Shown: positions 48,982 through 60,831 of the stretch, piece after piece
How positions within the stretch are numbered: the stretch's first letter is position 1
How the letters are laid out: every line of letters begins with the position of its first letter
Assembly (NCBI GenBank): GCA_964036275.1
Contig: OZ038433.1
Span: 26,581,485 to 26,645,484, forward strand
Origin: Litoditis marina
Taxonomy: Eukaryota; Nematoda; Chromadorea; Rhabditida; Rhabditidae
Reading direction: 5' to 3'
Length of the DNA stretch: 64,000 nucleotides
The notes under the pieces: generated by a model
What the model saw: only the letters and a program-made list of their open reading frames with translations
What the model was told of the DNA's origin: nothing
The model's database searches: none
Position numbers and translations under genes: made by a program

Positions 48982-51900
48982 ATGGCTGAGCATATGTGTG
49001 AAACTCTTGTTCAGTTGTTGCAAGGTCAACAACAACAGATGCAACAACAAGAAGAAAAGTTGAGACTTCAGGAAGACAATCAGAAAGAGCAAATAAGACA
49101 GCAAGAGGAGAGATTGAAACTCCAGCAAGAGCAGATAAACATGCAAAGAGAACAGCTCAATCTACTCCAGAATGGCATTGCAAATTCTCAAGATGATCGT
49201 AGTGGTACAAACATTGTCAGTCCAGTGACAAATGTAACGAGAATGATGACGGATCTGAATGCAAGGCTCACTACCTTTGTATTTGATCCAGAGGGTGGTC
49301 TAACATTCTCAGATTGGTATGATAGATACGGTGAGGTGTTCAATATTGATGGTGCACTGTTGGATGACAAATCCAAAGTGAGACTACTTGTCGGGAAGTT
49401 GTCAAATGAGGTTTTTGATAGGTACAAAAGTCATATTTTGCCTAAAACCACTGCTGATCTGACATTCGTTGAGACAAATGAAATCTTGAAAGAGATGTTC
49501 GACGTCAAGACATCCGTGTTTACGGAACGATACAACTGTCTGAAGTTGGAAAAGAAAGAGTCAGAAGACTATATGGAGTACACTGGCCGAGTGAATGAGC
49601 AGTGTGAAAGAGCAAAGCTCCAAGAACTTGACAAAGATGGACTGAAGGCACTGTTTTGGGTGTCCGGGTTGAAGTCAAGCAGAGATGGTGACCTGAAAAC
49701 GAGACTGCTCATGTTTTTGGACAGGCAGTATGCTGACAAAAAGGCAGTCACATTGAGAGACCTTTACAAAGAGTGCGATTCATGGTTGAACATCAAGCGA
49801 GAAGCTAAGATGGTCGAGAGTGTACCTCGTCATGTTAATGAGGTCAGTTCACAGGCTCGTGGTCGTGAACGAGTCAACCATAAATGCTGGAACTGTGGTA
49901 TGAGCGGTCACCGAGCCAACAGTTGTCGAAAACAGAAATGGTCGTGCAAGAAATGCAAAGGCAAGGGTCATAAAGAGCAATTCTGTGAGAAGTTGTCGTC
50001 ATTCAAGAACAAGACACGCTCACGGTCTCGAGGCAACCGTCAAAACAATCAGGTTGTTCTCATTGGAAAGACCGATGCAGAAGGCGTAGACGTTAACTCT
50101 GTACGCAAATACCTGGAAGTCAAAGTCAATGAATACCCTATTCAATTTCAATTGGATACTGGATCTGATATTACCTTGATGAATATCGATGAGTGGAAGA
50201 GAATGGGTAAACCTGCTTTGGAGAAATCCGATATTAATGTGCGCGACGCGAGCGGTGGCAAAATGGCCATACAAGGTAAGTTGAAATGCGATTTCAATAT
50301 CCGAGGTGTTTTCGGATCGAGTTATGCATATATAACACCGTGAGCCAGTCTGATGGGACTCGAGTGGATTCAACAGAATGAATCAATAGCGCACTATCTC
50401 GATATGATGATAGTGTGCAAAGTCGAGAAAGAACTTTCGTTAGTCGATGAGTTGAAAACGAAGTTCAGTCCTGTCTTTGAGGAAGGTTTGGGTAGATGTG
50501 TGAAAGAGAAAGCCGAGTTGGCATTGCAGTCTGGTGCAAAACCCGTGTACATCAAGAAGAGACCCACTCCTCATGCAGCTGTTGAAACAGTAGAGAAGGA
50601 ATTAGACAAATTGATTGGTATGCAAGTCATTGAACCAATCACCCACAGTGAGTGGGCTGCTCCTATAGTGTGTGTGAAAAAGGCAAATGGCAAGATCAGA
50701 GTATGTGTTGATTTCTCGACTGGTCTGAACAGAGCTTTGGAAGATTGTGAATATCCGTTACCGATACCAGAAGATATTTTCGCTTCGTTGAATGGTGGTA
50801 CGGTGTTCTCACAGATTGATTTCTCAGATGCTTATCTGCAAGTTTTTTTTTATTTATTTATTTATTTATTTATTTAATACGCTCGAGGCGCGCTAAATGA
50901 GAAAAAAATACATGAAGAGAAATGCATACATAGGTTGATGTCTGATTAGTAAACTTGCATTGGGGCCAAATCAATATCAGTCGCACGAAGAGCAATATAC
51001 AAACACAAACTACGTGACAATTGTGACAAATCTGTTCAATATTAGCCAAAAATATAGCCAAAACAGTAAATTATTGGTGAAGGCGGAAATTATACAATTC
51101 GAAGTAACGATCAGATACAAACTTTTGGTCCTTATAATGCAGTTTACGGAATAAAGCATATAGGTCTGGAACATAGCCACCATTGTCCCAGATTTGGCGA
51201 AGACGTTTTACCATTTTATCATGAAAATCATCAAATTCGACAATATCTTCACTAGCAAGGGATTCATCATCACTAGATTCTTCTGTGGGTACTTTTACAG
51301 GCGAAGTTGTTTTTGCGACGCTTTCTTTTGTTTCTGCGGGGGCTGGCGTAGTTTGTAGTGTGGTCGGAACAGCTGCGGTGGCATCTCGTTTGGCCTGTCT
51401 GGCGAGGAATCCGGCCCTTCGCTGCTCCGGAGTTTCGAACTTGCGAACATGGAAAGTAGATAATGACGAATCACGTTTCATAGCATCAGATAGATCAATA
51501 AGACGTGGAAAGGGTACATCTTCTTTGATAGATATTTTGAGTGGACGTGGAGATTTATCTTGACGAGTTGTCAGAAAAGTCTAAGTCACTGGTGGCGATC
51601 AATACACATCGTGGATTGTTCAGATACAACAGATTACCGTTTGGTATCAAAACAGCACCAGCGATTTTCCAAAGGTTGATGCACAAAATGTGTTCCGGTC
51701 TGAAAGGAGTCACATGCTATCTTGATGACGTCATTGTCGTCGGGACAACTTTGGAAGAGCATAACGCGAACATCGAGGCATTGTTCGAACGTATCATGGA
51801 GTACGGTTTCCGTGTACGACTAGAGAAGTGCTCATTTGCCAAGCCTGAAATTCCGTTCTTGGATTCATTGTTGATAGGGATGGTAGAAGACCAAATCCAG

Positions 51901-52184
51901 AGAAGATCAAACCCATCAAGAACATGATGGAACCTGTCAATGAGAGTGAGCTAAGGTCGTTTCTTGGTATGATCACTCACTATGGAAGTTTTATTCCTAG
52001 TATGAAGTCACTTCGTGGACCTCTCGATGAGTTGATGGTCAAAGACAGAAAGTGGCAGTGGACAGCGAAACAGCAGAAGGCATTCGAGAAGTTGAAAGAC
52101 ATATTGTCAAGTGATCTGAATCTAACGCACTATGATCCAAAGCAAACGATCATCGTGGCTGCAGATGCGTGTGATTATGGCGGA
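48982..52184 (+). pseudogene. Ty3/gypsy gag-pol remnant, unit 3, split by an insertion
   Basis: Gag through protease is one open frame of about 450 residues with both zinc knuckles and LDTGSD. It ends at TGA 50341-50343, and the same frame continues into reverse transcriptase. At 50843 the RT palm (FSDAYLQV) is broken by a 721-bp minus-strand retroposed insert; RT resumes at 51564. A one-base loss near 51860 shifts the frame. The copy stops in RNase H at about 52184, at the same point as unit 2, and passes into array A. The shared break shows that units 2 and 3 descend from one deleted progenitor. Confidence 0.88.
50843..51563 (-). mobile_element. 5'-truncated retroposed sequence with (TAAA)n tail
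   Basis: On the minus strand the insert starts open at 51563 and encodes about 164 residues to a stop at 51071. Motifs include DVPFPRLIDLSDAMKRD, KFETPEQRRAGFLARQAKRD, a Ser/Thr/Pro/Ala linker, the acidic run ESSDDESLASEDIVEFDD, and DKMVKRLRQIWDNGG. About 230 bp of UTR-like sequence follow, ending in repeated TAAA and a short A run. This fits reverse-transcribed mRNA or the 3' end of a non-LTR element. No clear target duplication is seen. The source gene is not recognised. Confidence 0.7.
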
Positions 52185-55100
52185 CAACGTCTCTGTCAAT
52201 AGTTTTGACATAACCGTTTTTGGATAGTTTTGACATAACCGTTTTTGGATAGTTCTGACATAACCGTTTTCAGACAACGTCTCTGTCAATAGTTTTGACA
52301 TAACCGTTTTCAAACAACGTCTCTGTCAATAGTTTTGACATAACCGTTTTTGGACAACGTCTTTGTCAATAGTTTTGACATAACCGTTTTTGGATAGTTT
52401 CGACAAAATCGTTTTCAGACAACGTCTCTGTCAATAGTTTTGACATAACCGTTTTTGGACAACGTCTCTGTCAATAGTTTTGACATAACCGTTTTCAGAC
52501 AACGTCTCTGTCAATAGTTTTGACATAACCGTTTTTGGACAACGTCTCTGTCAATAGTTTTGACATAACCGTTTTTGGACAACTTCTCTGTCAATAGTTT
52601 TGACATAACCGTTTTTAGATAGTTTCGACAAAATCGTTTTCAGACAACGTCTCTGTCAATAGTTTTGACATACCCGTTTTTGGACAACGTATCTGTCAAT
52701 AGTTTTAACATAACCGTGTTTGGACAACGTCTCTGTCAATAGTTTTGACATAACCGTTTTTAGATAGTTTCGACAAAATCGTTTTCAGACAACGTCTCTG
52801 TCAATAGTTTTGACATAACCGTTTTTGGACAACGTCTCTGTCAATAGTTTTGACATAACCGTTTTTAGACAACGTCTCTGTTAATAGTTTTGACACAACC
52901 GTTTTTGGACAACGTCTCTGTCAATAGTTTCGACAAAACCGTCTTTGGACAACTTCTCTGTCAATAGTTTTGACATAACCAATTTTTGGACAACGTCTCT
53001 GTCAATAGTTTTGACATAACCGTTTTTAGATAGTTTTGACAAAATCGTTTTCAGACAACGTCTCTGTCAATAGTTTTGACATAACCGTTTTTGGACAACG
53101 TCTCTGTCAATAGTTTTGACATAACCATTTTTGGACAACTTCTCTGTCAATAGTTTTGACATAACTGTTTTCAGACAACGTCTCTGTCAATAGTTTCGAC
53201 AAAACCGTCTTTGGACAACTTCTCTGTCAATAGTTTTGACATAACCAATTTTTGGACAACGTCTCTGTCAATAGTTTTGACATAACTGTTTTCAGACAAC
53301 GTCTCTGTCAATAGTTTCGACAAAATCGTTTTCAGACAACGTCTCTGTCAATAGTTTTGACATAACCGTTTTTGGACAACGTCTCTGTCAATAGTTTTGA
53401 CATAACCGTTTTTAGACAACGTCTCTGTTAATAGTTTTGACATAACCGTTTTTGGACAACGTCTCTGTCAATAGTTTTGACATAACCGTTTTTGATAGTT
53501 TCGACATAACCGTTTTTGGACAACGTCTCTGTCAATAGTTTTGACAAAACCGTCTTTGGACAACGTCTCTGTCAATAGTTTCGACATATCCAATTTTTGG
53601 ACAACGTCTCTGTCAATAGTTTTGACATAACCGTTTTTGGACAACGTCTCTGTCAATAGTTTTGACATAACCGTTTTTGGATAGTTTTGACATAACCGTT
53701 TTTGGATAGTTCTGACATAACCGTTTTCAGACAACGTCTCTGTCAATAGTTTTGACATAACCATTTTTGGACAACTTCTCTGTCAATAGTTTTGACATAA
53801 CTGTTTTCAGACAACGTCTCTGTCAATAGTTTCGACAAAACCGTCTTTGGACAACTTCTCTGTCAATAGTTTTGACATAACCAATTTTTGGACAACGTCT
53901 CTGTCAATAGTTTTGACATAACTGTTTTCAGACAACGTCTCTGTCAATAGTTTCGACAAAATCGTTTTCAGACAACGTCTCTGTCAATAGTTTTGACATA
54001 ACCGTTTTTGGACAACGTCTCTGTCAATAGTTTTGACATAACCGTTTTTAGACAACGTCTCTGTTAATAGTTTTGACATAACCGTTTTTGGACAACGTCT
54101 CTGTCAATAGTTTTGACATAACCGTTTTTGATAGTTTCGACATAACCGTTTTTGGACAACGTCTCTGTCAATAGTTTTGACAAAACCGTCTTTGGACAAC
54201 GTCTCGGTCAATAGTTTCGACATATCCATATTTGGACAACGTCTCTGTCAATAGTTTTGACATAACTGTTTTCAGACAACGTCTCTGTCAATAGTTTGGA
54301 CATAACCGTTTTCAGACAACGTCTCTGTCAATAGTTTTGACATAACCGTTTTTGGACAACGTCTCTGTCAACAGTTTTGACATAACCGTTTTTGGACAAC
54401 TTCTCTGTCAATAGTTTTGACATAACCATTGTTAGATAGTTTCGACAAAATCGTTTTCAGACAACGTCTCTGTCAATAGTTTTGACATAACCGTTTTTGG
54501 ACTCATTTAAAGGCAAAACGTTCAATGAACGAATCAGCCTTATTTTAAGGCAGACTTTTCTTCGGCAAAGTGTGTATTAAATAAAAGCAGATTCGTTTAT
54601 TGAACGTTTTGCCTTTAAATACGGCACACTTTGCCTAAGAATAGTCCGCCTTGAAATAAGGCACAACACGTTTCGCCTTAAAATAAGGCACACTTTGCCG
54701 AAAAATAGTCCGCCTTAAAATAAGGCAGATTCAATCCGACAAAATTTGCCTCATAGGCAAAACGTTTAATGAACGGTTCTGCCTTATTTTAAAGCGGACT
54801 ATTCTTCGGCAAAGTGTGCCTTATTTAAAGGCAAAACGTTCAATGAACGAATCTGCCTTATTTTAAGGCAGACTTTTCTTCGGCAAAGTGTGTATAAAAT
54901 AAAAGCAGATTCGTTTATTGAACGTTTTGCCTTTAAATAAGGCACACTTTGCCTAAGAGTAGTCCGCCTTGAAATAAGGCAGAACACGTTTCGTCATAAA
55001 ATACAACCGTTTTTAGACAACGTCTCTGTCAATAGTTTTGACATAACCGTTCTTGGACAACGTCTCTGTCAATAGTTTTTACATAACCGTTTTTAGATAG

Positions 55101-58100
55101 TTTCGACAAAATCGTTTTTGGACAACGTCTCTGTCAATAGTTTTGACATAACCGTTTTTAGACAACGTCTCTGTCAATAGTTTTGACATAACCAATTTTT
55201 GGACAACGTCTCTGTCAATAGTTTTGACATGACCGTTTTTGGACAACCTCTCTGTCAATAGTTTCGACAAAACCGTCTTTGGACAACTTCTCTGTCAATA
55301 GTTTTGACATAACCATTTTTAGATAGTTTCGACAAAATCGTTTTCAGACAACGTCTCTGTCAATAGTTTTGACATAACCGTTTTTGGACTCATTTAAAGG
55401 CAAAACGTTCAATGAACGAATCAGCCTTATTTTAAGGCAGACTTTTCTTCGGCAAAGTGTGTATAAAATAAAAGCAGATTCGTTTATTGAACGTTTTGCC
55501 TTTAAATACGGCACACTTTGCCTAAGAATAGTCCGCCTTGAAATAAGGCACAACACGTTTCGCCTTAAAATAAGGCACACTTTGCCGAAAAATAGTCCGC
55601 CTTAAAATAAGGCAGATTCAATCCGACAAAATTTGCCTCATAGGCAAAACGTTTAATGAACGGTTCTGCCTTATTTTAAAGCGGACTATTCTTCGGCAAA
55701 GTGTGCCTTATTTAAAGGCAAAACGTTCAATGAACGAATCTGCCTTATTTTAAGGCAGACTTTTCTTCGGCAAAGTGTGTATAAAATAAAAGCAGATTCG
55801 TTTATTGAACGTTTTGCCTTTAAATAAGGCACACTTTGCCTAAGAGTAGTCCGCCTTGAAATAAGGCAGAACACGTTTCGTCATAAAATACAACCGTTTT
55901 TAGACAACGTCTCTGTCAATAGTTTTGGCATAACCGTTCTTGGACAACGTCTCTGTCAATAGTTTTTACATAACCGTTTTTAGATAGTTTCGACAAAATC
56001 GTTTTTGGACAACGTCTCTGTCAATAGTTTTGACATAACCGTTTTTAGACAACGTCTCTGTCAATAGTTTTGACATAACCAATTTTTGGACAACGTCTCT
56101 GTCAATAGTTTTGACATGACCGTTTTTGGACAACCTCTCTGTCAATAGTTTCGACAAAACCGTCTTTGGACAACTTCTCTGTCAATAGTTTTGACATAAC
56201 CGTTTTTGGACAACGTCTCTGTCAATAGTTTTGACATAACCGTTTTTAGACAACGTCTCTGTTAATAGTTTTGACATAACCGTTTTTGGACAACGTCTCT
56301 GTCAATAGTTTTGACATAACCGTTTTTGATAGTTTTGACATAACCGTTTTTGGACAACGTCTCTGTCAATAGTTTTGACATAACCGTTTTTGGACAACGT
56401 CTCTGTCAATAGTTTTGACATAACCATTTTTGGACAACTTCTCTGTCAATAGTTTGGACATAACTGTTTTCAGACAACGTCTCTGTCAATAGTTTCGACA
56501 AAATCGTTTTCAGACAACGTCTCTGTCAATAGTTTTGACATAACCGTTTTTGGACAACGTCTCTGTCAATAGTTTTGACATAACCGTTTTTAGACAACGT
56601 CTCTGTTAATAGTTTTGACATAACCGTTTTTGGACAACGTCTCTGTCAATAGTTTTGACATAACCGTTTTTGATAGTTTTGACATAACCGTTTTTGGACA
56701 ACGTCTCTGTCAATAGTTTTGACAAAACCGTCTTTGGACAACGTCTCTGTCAATAGTTTCGACATATCCAATTTTTGGACAACTTCTCTGTCAATAGTTT
56801 TGACATAACCGTTTTTAGATAGTTTCGACAAAATCGTTTACAGACAACGTCTCTGTCAATAGTTTTGACATAACCGTTTTTGGACAACGTCTCTGTCAAT
56901 AGTTTTGACATAACCGTTTTTAGACAACGTCTCTGTTAATAGTTTTGACACAACCGTTTTTGGACAACGTCTCTGTCAATAGTTTCGACAAAACCGTCTT
57001 TGGACAACTTCTCTGTCAATAGTTTTGACATAACCAATTTTTGGACAACGTCTCTGTCAATAGTTTTGACATAACCGTTTTTAGATATATTAGGTTATTT
57101 ATTTGAACAAAATATATTGTGTCACTAGGACGTTTTGGGTGTTATTGTTATATGAATGTGCTCAGTAAAAGATGTACTCAAAAATCGTTTCGACCCTGAT
57201 TCAAGACGATTTTTGGGTTGTTTTTCTCAGAGGGTTGGGTCATCATCAGTTGAACCCCTCTGAGAAAATGAAAACAGGACGAAAAGACTTACTGACCGTC
57301 TTCTAACGATGAGTTGAGAAAAATGGACATTGCTTTTACTTCATTGCACGTTTAGATAGTTTCGACAAAATCGTTTTCAGACAACGTCTCTGTCAATAGT
57401 TTTGACATAACCGTTTTTGGACAACGTCTCTGTCAATAGTTTTGACATAACCATTTTTGGACAACTTCTCTGTCAATAGTTTTGACATAACTGTTTTCAG
57501 ACAACGTCTCTGTCAATAGTTTCGACAAAACCGTCTTTGGACAACTTCTCTGTCAATAGTTTTGACATAACCAATTTTTGGACAACGTCTCTGTCAATAG
57601 TTTTGACATAACTGTTTTCAGACAACGTCTCTGTCAATAGTTTCGACAAAATCGTTTTCAGACAACGTCTCTGTCAATAGTTTTGACATAACCGTTTTTG
57701 GACAACGTCTCTGTCAATAGTTTTGACATAACCGTTTTTAGACAACGTCTCTGTTAATAGTTTTGACATAACCGTTTTTGGACAACGTCTCTGTCAATAG
57801 TTTTGACATAACCGTTTTTGATAGTTTCGACATAACCGTTTTTGGACAACGTCTCTGTCAATAGTTTTGACAAAACCGTCTTTGGACAACGCCTCTGTCA
57901 ATAGTTTCGACATATCCAATTTTTGGACAACGTCTCTGTCAATAGTTTTGACATAACTGTTTTCAGACAACGTCTCTGTCAATAGTTTGGACATAACCGT
58001 TTTCAGACAACGTCTCTGTCAATAGTTTTGACATAACCGTTTTTGGACAACGTCTCTGTCAACAGTTTTGACATAACCGTTTTTGGACAACTTCTCTGTC

Positions 58101-60226
58101 AATAGTTTTGACATAACCATTTTTAGATAGTTTCGACAAAATCGTTTTCAGACAACGTCTCTGTCAATAGTTTTGACATAACCGTTTTTGGACTCATTTA
58201 AAGGCAAAACGTTCAATGAACGAATCAGCCTTATTTTAAGGCAGACTTTTCTTCGGCAAAGTGTGTATAAAATTAAAGCAGATTCGTTTATTGAACGTTT
58301 TGCCTTTAAATACGGCACACTTTGCCTAAGAATAGTCCGCCTTGAAATAAGGCACAACACGTTTCGCCTTAAAATAAGGCACACTTTGCCGAAAAATAGT
58401 CCGCCTTAAAATAAGGCAGATTCAATCCGACAAAATTTGCCTCATAGGCAAAACGTTTAATGAACGGTTCTGCCTTATTTTAAAGCGGACTATTCTTCGG
58501 CAAAGTGTGCCTTATTTAAAGGCAAAACGTTCAATGAACGAATCTGCCTTATTTTAAGGCAGACTTTTCTTCGGCAAAGTGTGTATAAAATAAAAGCAGA
58601 TTCGTTTATTGAACGTTTTGCCTTTAAATAAGGCACACTTTGCCTAAGAGTAGTCCGCCTTGAAATAAGGCAGAACACGTTTCGTCATAAAATACAACCG
58701 TTTTTAGACAACGTCTCTGTCAATAGTTTTGACATAACCGTTCTTGGACAACGTCTCTGTCAATAGTTTTTACATAACCGTTTTTAGATAGTTTCGACAA
58801 AATCGTTTTTGGACAACGTCTCTGTCAATAGTTTTGACATAACCGTTTTTAGACAACGTCTCTGTCAATAGTTTTGACATAACCAATTTTTGGACAACGT
58901 CTCTGTCAATAGTTTTGACATGACCGTTTTTGGACAACCTCTCTGTCAATAGTTTTGACATAACCGTTTTTGGACAACGTCTCTGTCAATAGTTTTGACA
59001 TAACCGTGTTTAGACAACGTCTCTGTCAATAGTTTTGACATAACCGTTTTCAGACAACGTCTCTGTCAATAGTTTTGACATAACCAATTTTTGGACAACG
59101 TCTCTGTCAATAGTTTTGACATAACTGTTTTCAGACAACGTCTCTGTCAATAGTTTTGACATAACCGTTTTCAGACAACGTCTCTGTCGATAGTTTTGAC
59201 ATAACCGTTTTTGGACAACGTCTCTGTCAATAGTTTTGACATAACCGTTTTTGGACAACTTCTCTGTCAATAGTTTTGACATAACCGTTTTTAGATAGTT
59301 TCGACATTCAGACAACGTCTCTGTCAATAGTTTTGACATAACCGTTTTTGGACTCATTTAAAGGCAAAACGTTCAATGAACGAATCTGCCTTATTTTAAG
59401 GCAGACTTTTCTTCGGCAAAGTGTTTATAAAATAAAAACAGATTCGTTTATTGAACGTTTTGCCTTTAAATACGGCACACTTTGCCTAAGAGTAGTCCGC
59501 CTTGAAATAAGGCAGAACACGTTTCGTCATAAAATAAGGCACACTTTGCCGAAGAATAGTCCGCCTTAAAATAAGGCAGATTCAATCCGACAAAATTTGC
59601 CTCATAGGCAAAACGTTTAATGAACGGTTCTGCCTTATTTTAAAGCGGACTATTCTTCGGCAAAGTGTGTATAAAATAAAAGCAGATTCGTTCATTGAAC
59701 GTTTTGCCTTTAAATAAGGCACACTTTGCCTAAGAGTAGTCCGCCTTGAAATAAGGCAGAACACGTTTCGTCATAAAATAAGGCACACTTTGCCGAAGAA
59801 TAGTCCGCCTTAAAATAAGACAGATTCGATCATTGAACGTCTCGCCTTTAAATAAGGCACATTTTGCCGAATAATGGTCCGCCTTAAAATAAGGCAGATT
59901 CGTTCATTGTTTTGCCTATAAATAAGGCACACTTTGCCGAAGAATATTCCGCCTTAAAATAAGGCAGATTCAATCCGACAAAATTTGCCTCATAGGCAAA
60001 ACGTTTAATGAACGGTTCTGCCTTATTTTAAGGCAAACTATTCTTCGGCAAAGTGTGCCTTATTTTAAGGCAAAACGTTTAATGAACGGTTCTGCCTTAT
60101 TTTAAGGCGGATTATTCTTCGGCAAAGTGTGCCTCATTTGAAGGCAAAACGTTCAATGAACGAATCTGCCTCATTTTAAGGCGGACTATTTGTTGTGTGT
60201 AGACACACTATTCTATTCCGTTTACC
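52185..60226. repeat. satellite block of unit 3
   Basis: Approximate order: A 52185-54501, B to 55006, A to 55387, B to 55892, A to 58191 with the 263-bp insert, B to 58696, A to 59351, B to the LTR. It has one fewer 887-bp A+B module than unit 2 but is otherwise nearly the same, so the two blocks share a recent common origin. Confidence 0.9.
57088..57350. mobile_element. 263-bp insert in array A (copy 2)
   Basis: It is the same as the 45312-45574 insert, including the flanking TTTAGATA repeats (57080-57087, 57351-57358). Because the surrounding satellite is also duplicated, it was copied with the unit rather than inserted twice. Confidence 0.7.
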
Positions 60227-60439
60227 TGTTAACATGTATACTGTTTAGCATATGAGAGTGCGCGTCACGTATGAAGTGACGTGTACAGGTTTTGTGTCTA
60301 TCATTGCATTGTATCTTCTATCGACTCATGAAGCGGTTCTTCTACTCCCTCTCTCTCTTCGGTACTCAGGTATAACAGTGTTTCATTATCTGTACATTAT
60401 TGTGTATTCTAGCCACTATACAAGTCCAGGTATACAACA
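60227..60439 (+). mobile_element. LTR-like block, unit 4
   Basis: It matches the other three blocks apart from isolated base changes (for example CATGAAGCGG for CATAAAGCGG). It starts the longest pol copy. Confidence 0.62.
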
Positions 60440-60831
60440 TAATTGGCGATCAGGATAGAAAAGTGGTTCTATTAGATAGTCCAGTATCAAATCCTAGCAA
60501 GATTTTGTAGGACGTCTAGGTCAAAATTTGTGCTACTCTTCAAGAACTGTCTAGTGTCTTGAGAGTATAGAACGATCTTTGAATTCAGAGCTGTAGAGAA
60601 AAGATTTCGCAAGACAGTCACGTGTCAAATCATAGCAAGATTTTGAAAGTCTGTTGTCGAATCTATGCAAAATCTCTGAAAGACAGTCTGGTGTCTTGAG
60701 AGTTTGAGGGTTAGCGAGATCAAACGTAGAGTGACAATTCTAGTTGTCAATACAAGAGATTTTGGTGGTCATTTCACTGAATAGAGAAGCTCACTGCAAA
60801 TAATATCTGTCTGAGGTATTGATTGTGCAGA

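Noticed and set aside
31862..59357. Many minus-strand open frames of the type MSKLLTETLSKNGYVKTIDRD
   Set aside because: They are translations of the 40-bp satellite. Three units make 120 bp, so a frame without stops repeats by periodicity. There is no gene structure around them.
32167..59569. Recurrent plus-strand 73-residue frames starting MDSFKGKTFNER
   Set aside because: They lie inside palindromic array-B modules, and the opposite strand is equally open. They are products of the repeat.
31790..60226. CRISPR-like look of regularly spaced repeats
   Set aside because: Units are head-to-tail with no unique spacers, and the host is a eukaryote. It is satellite DNA.
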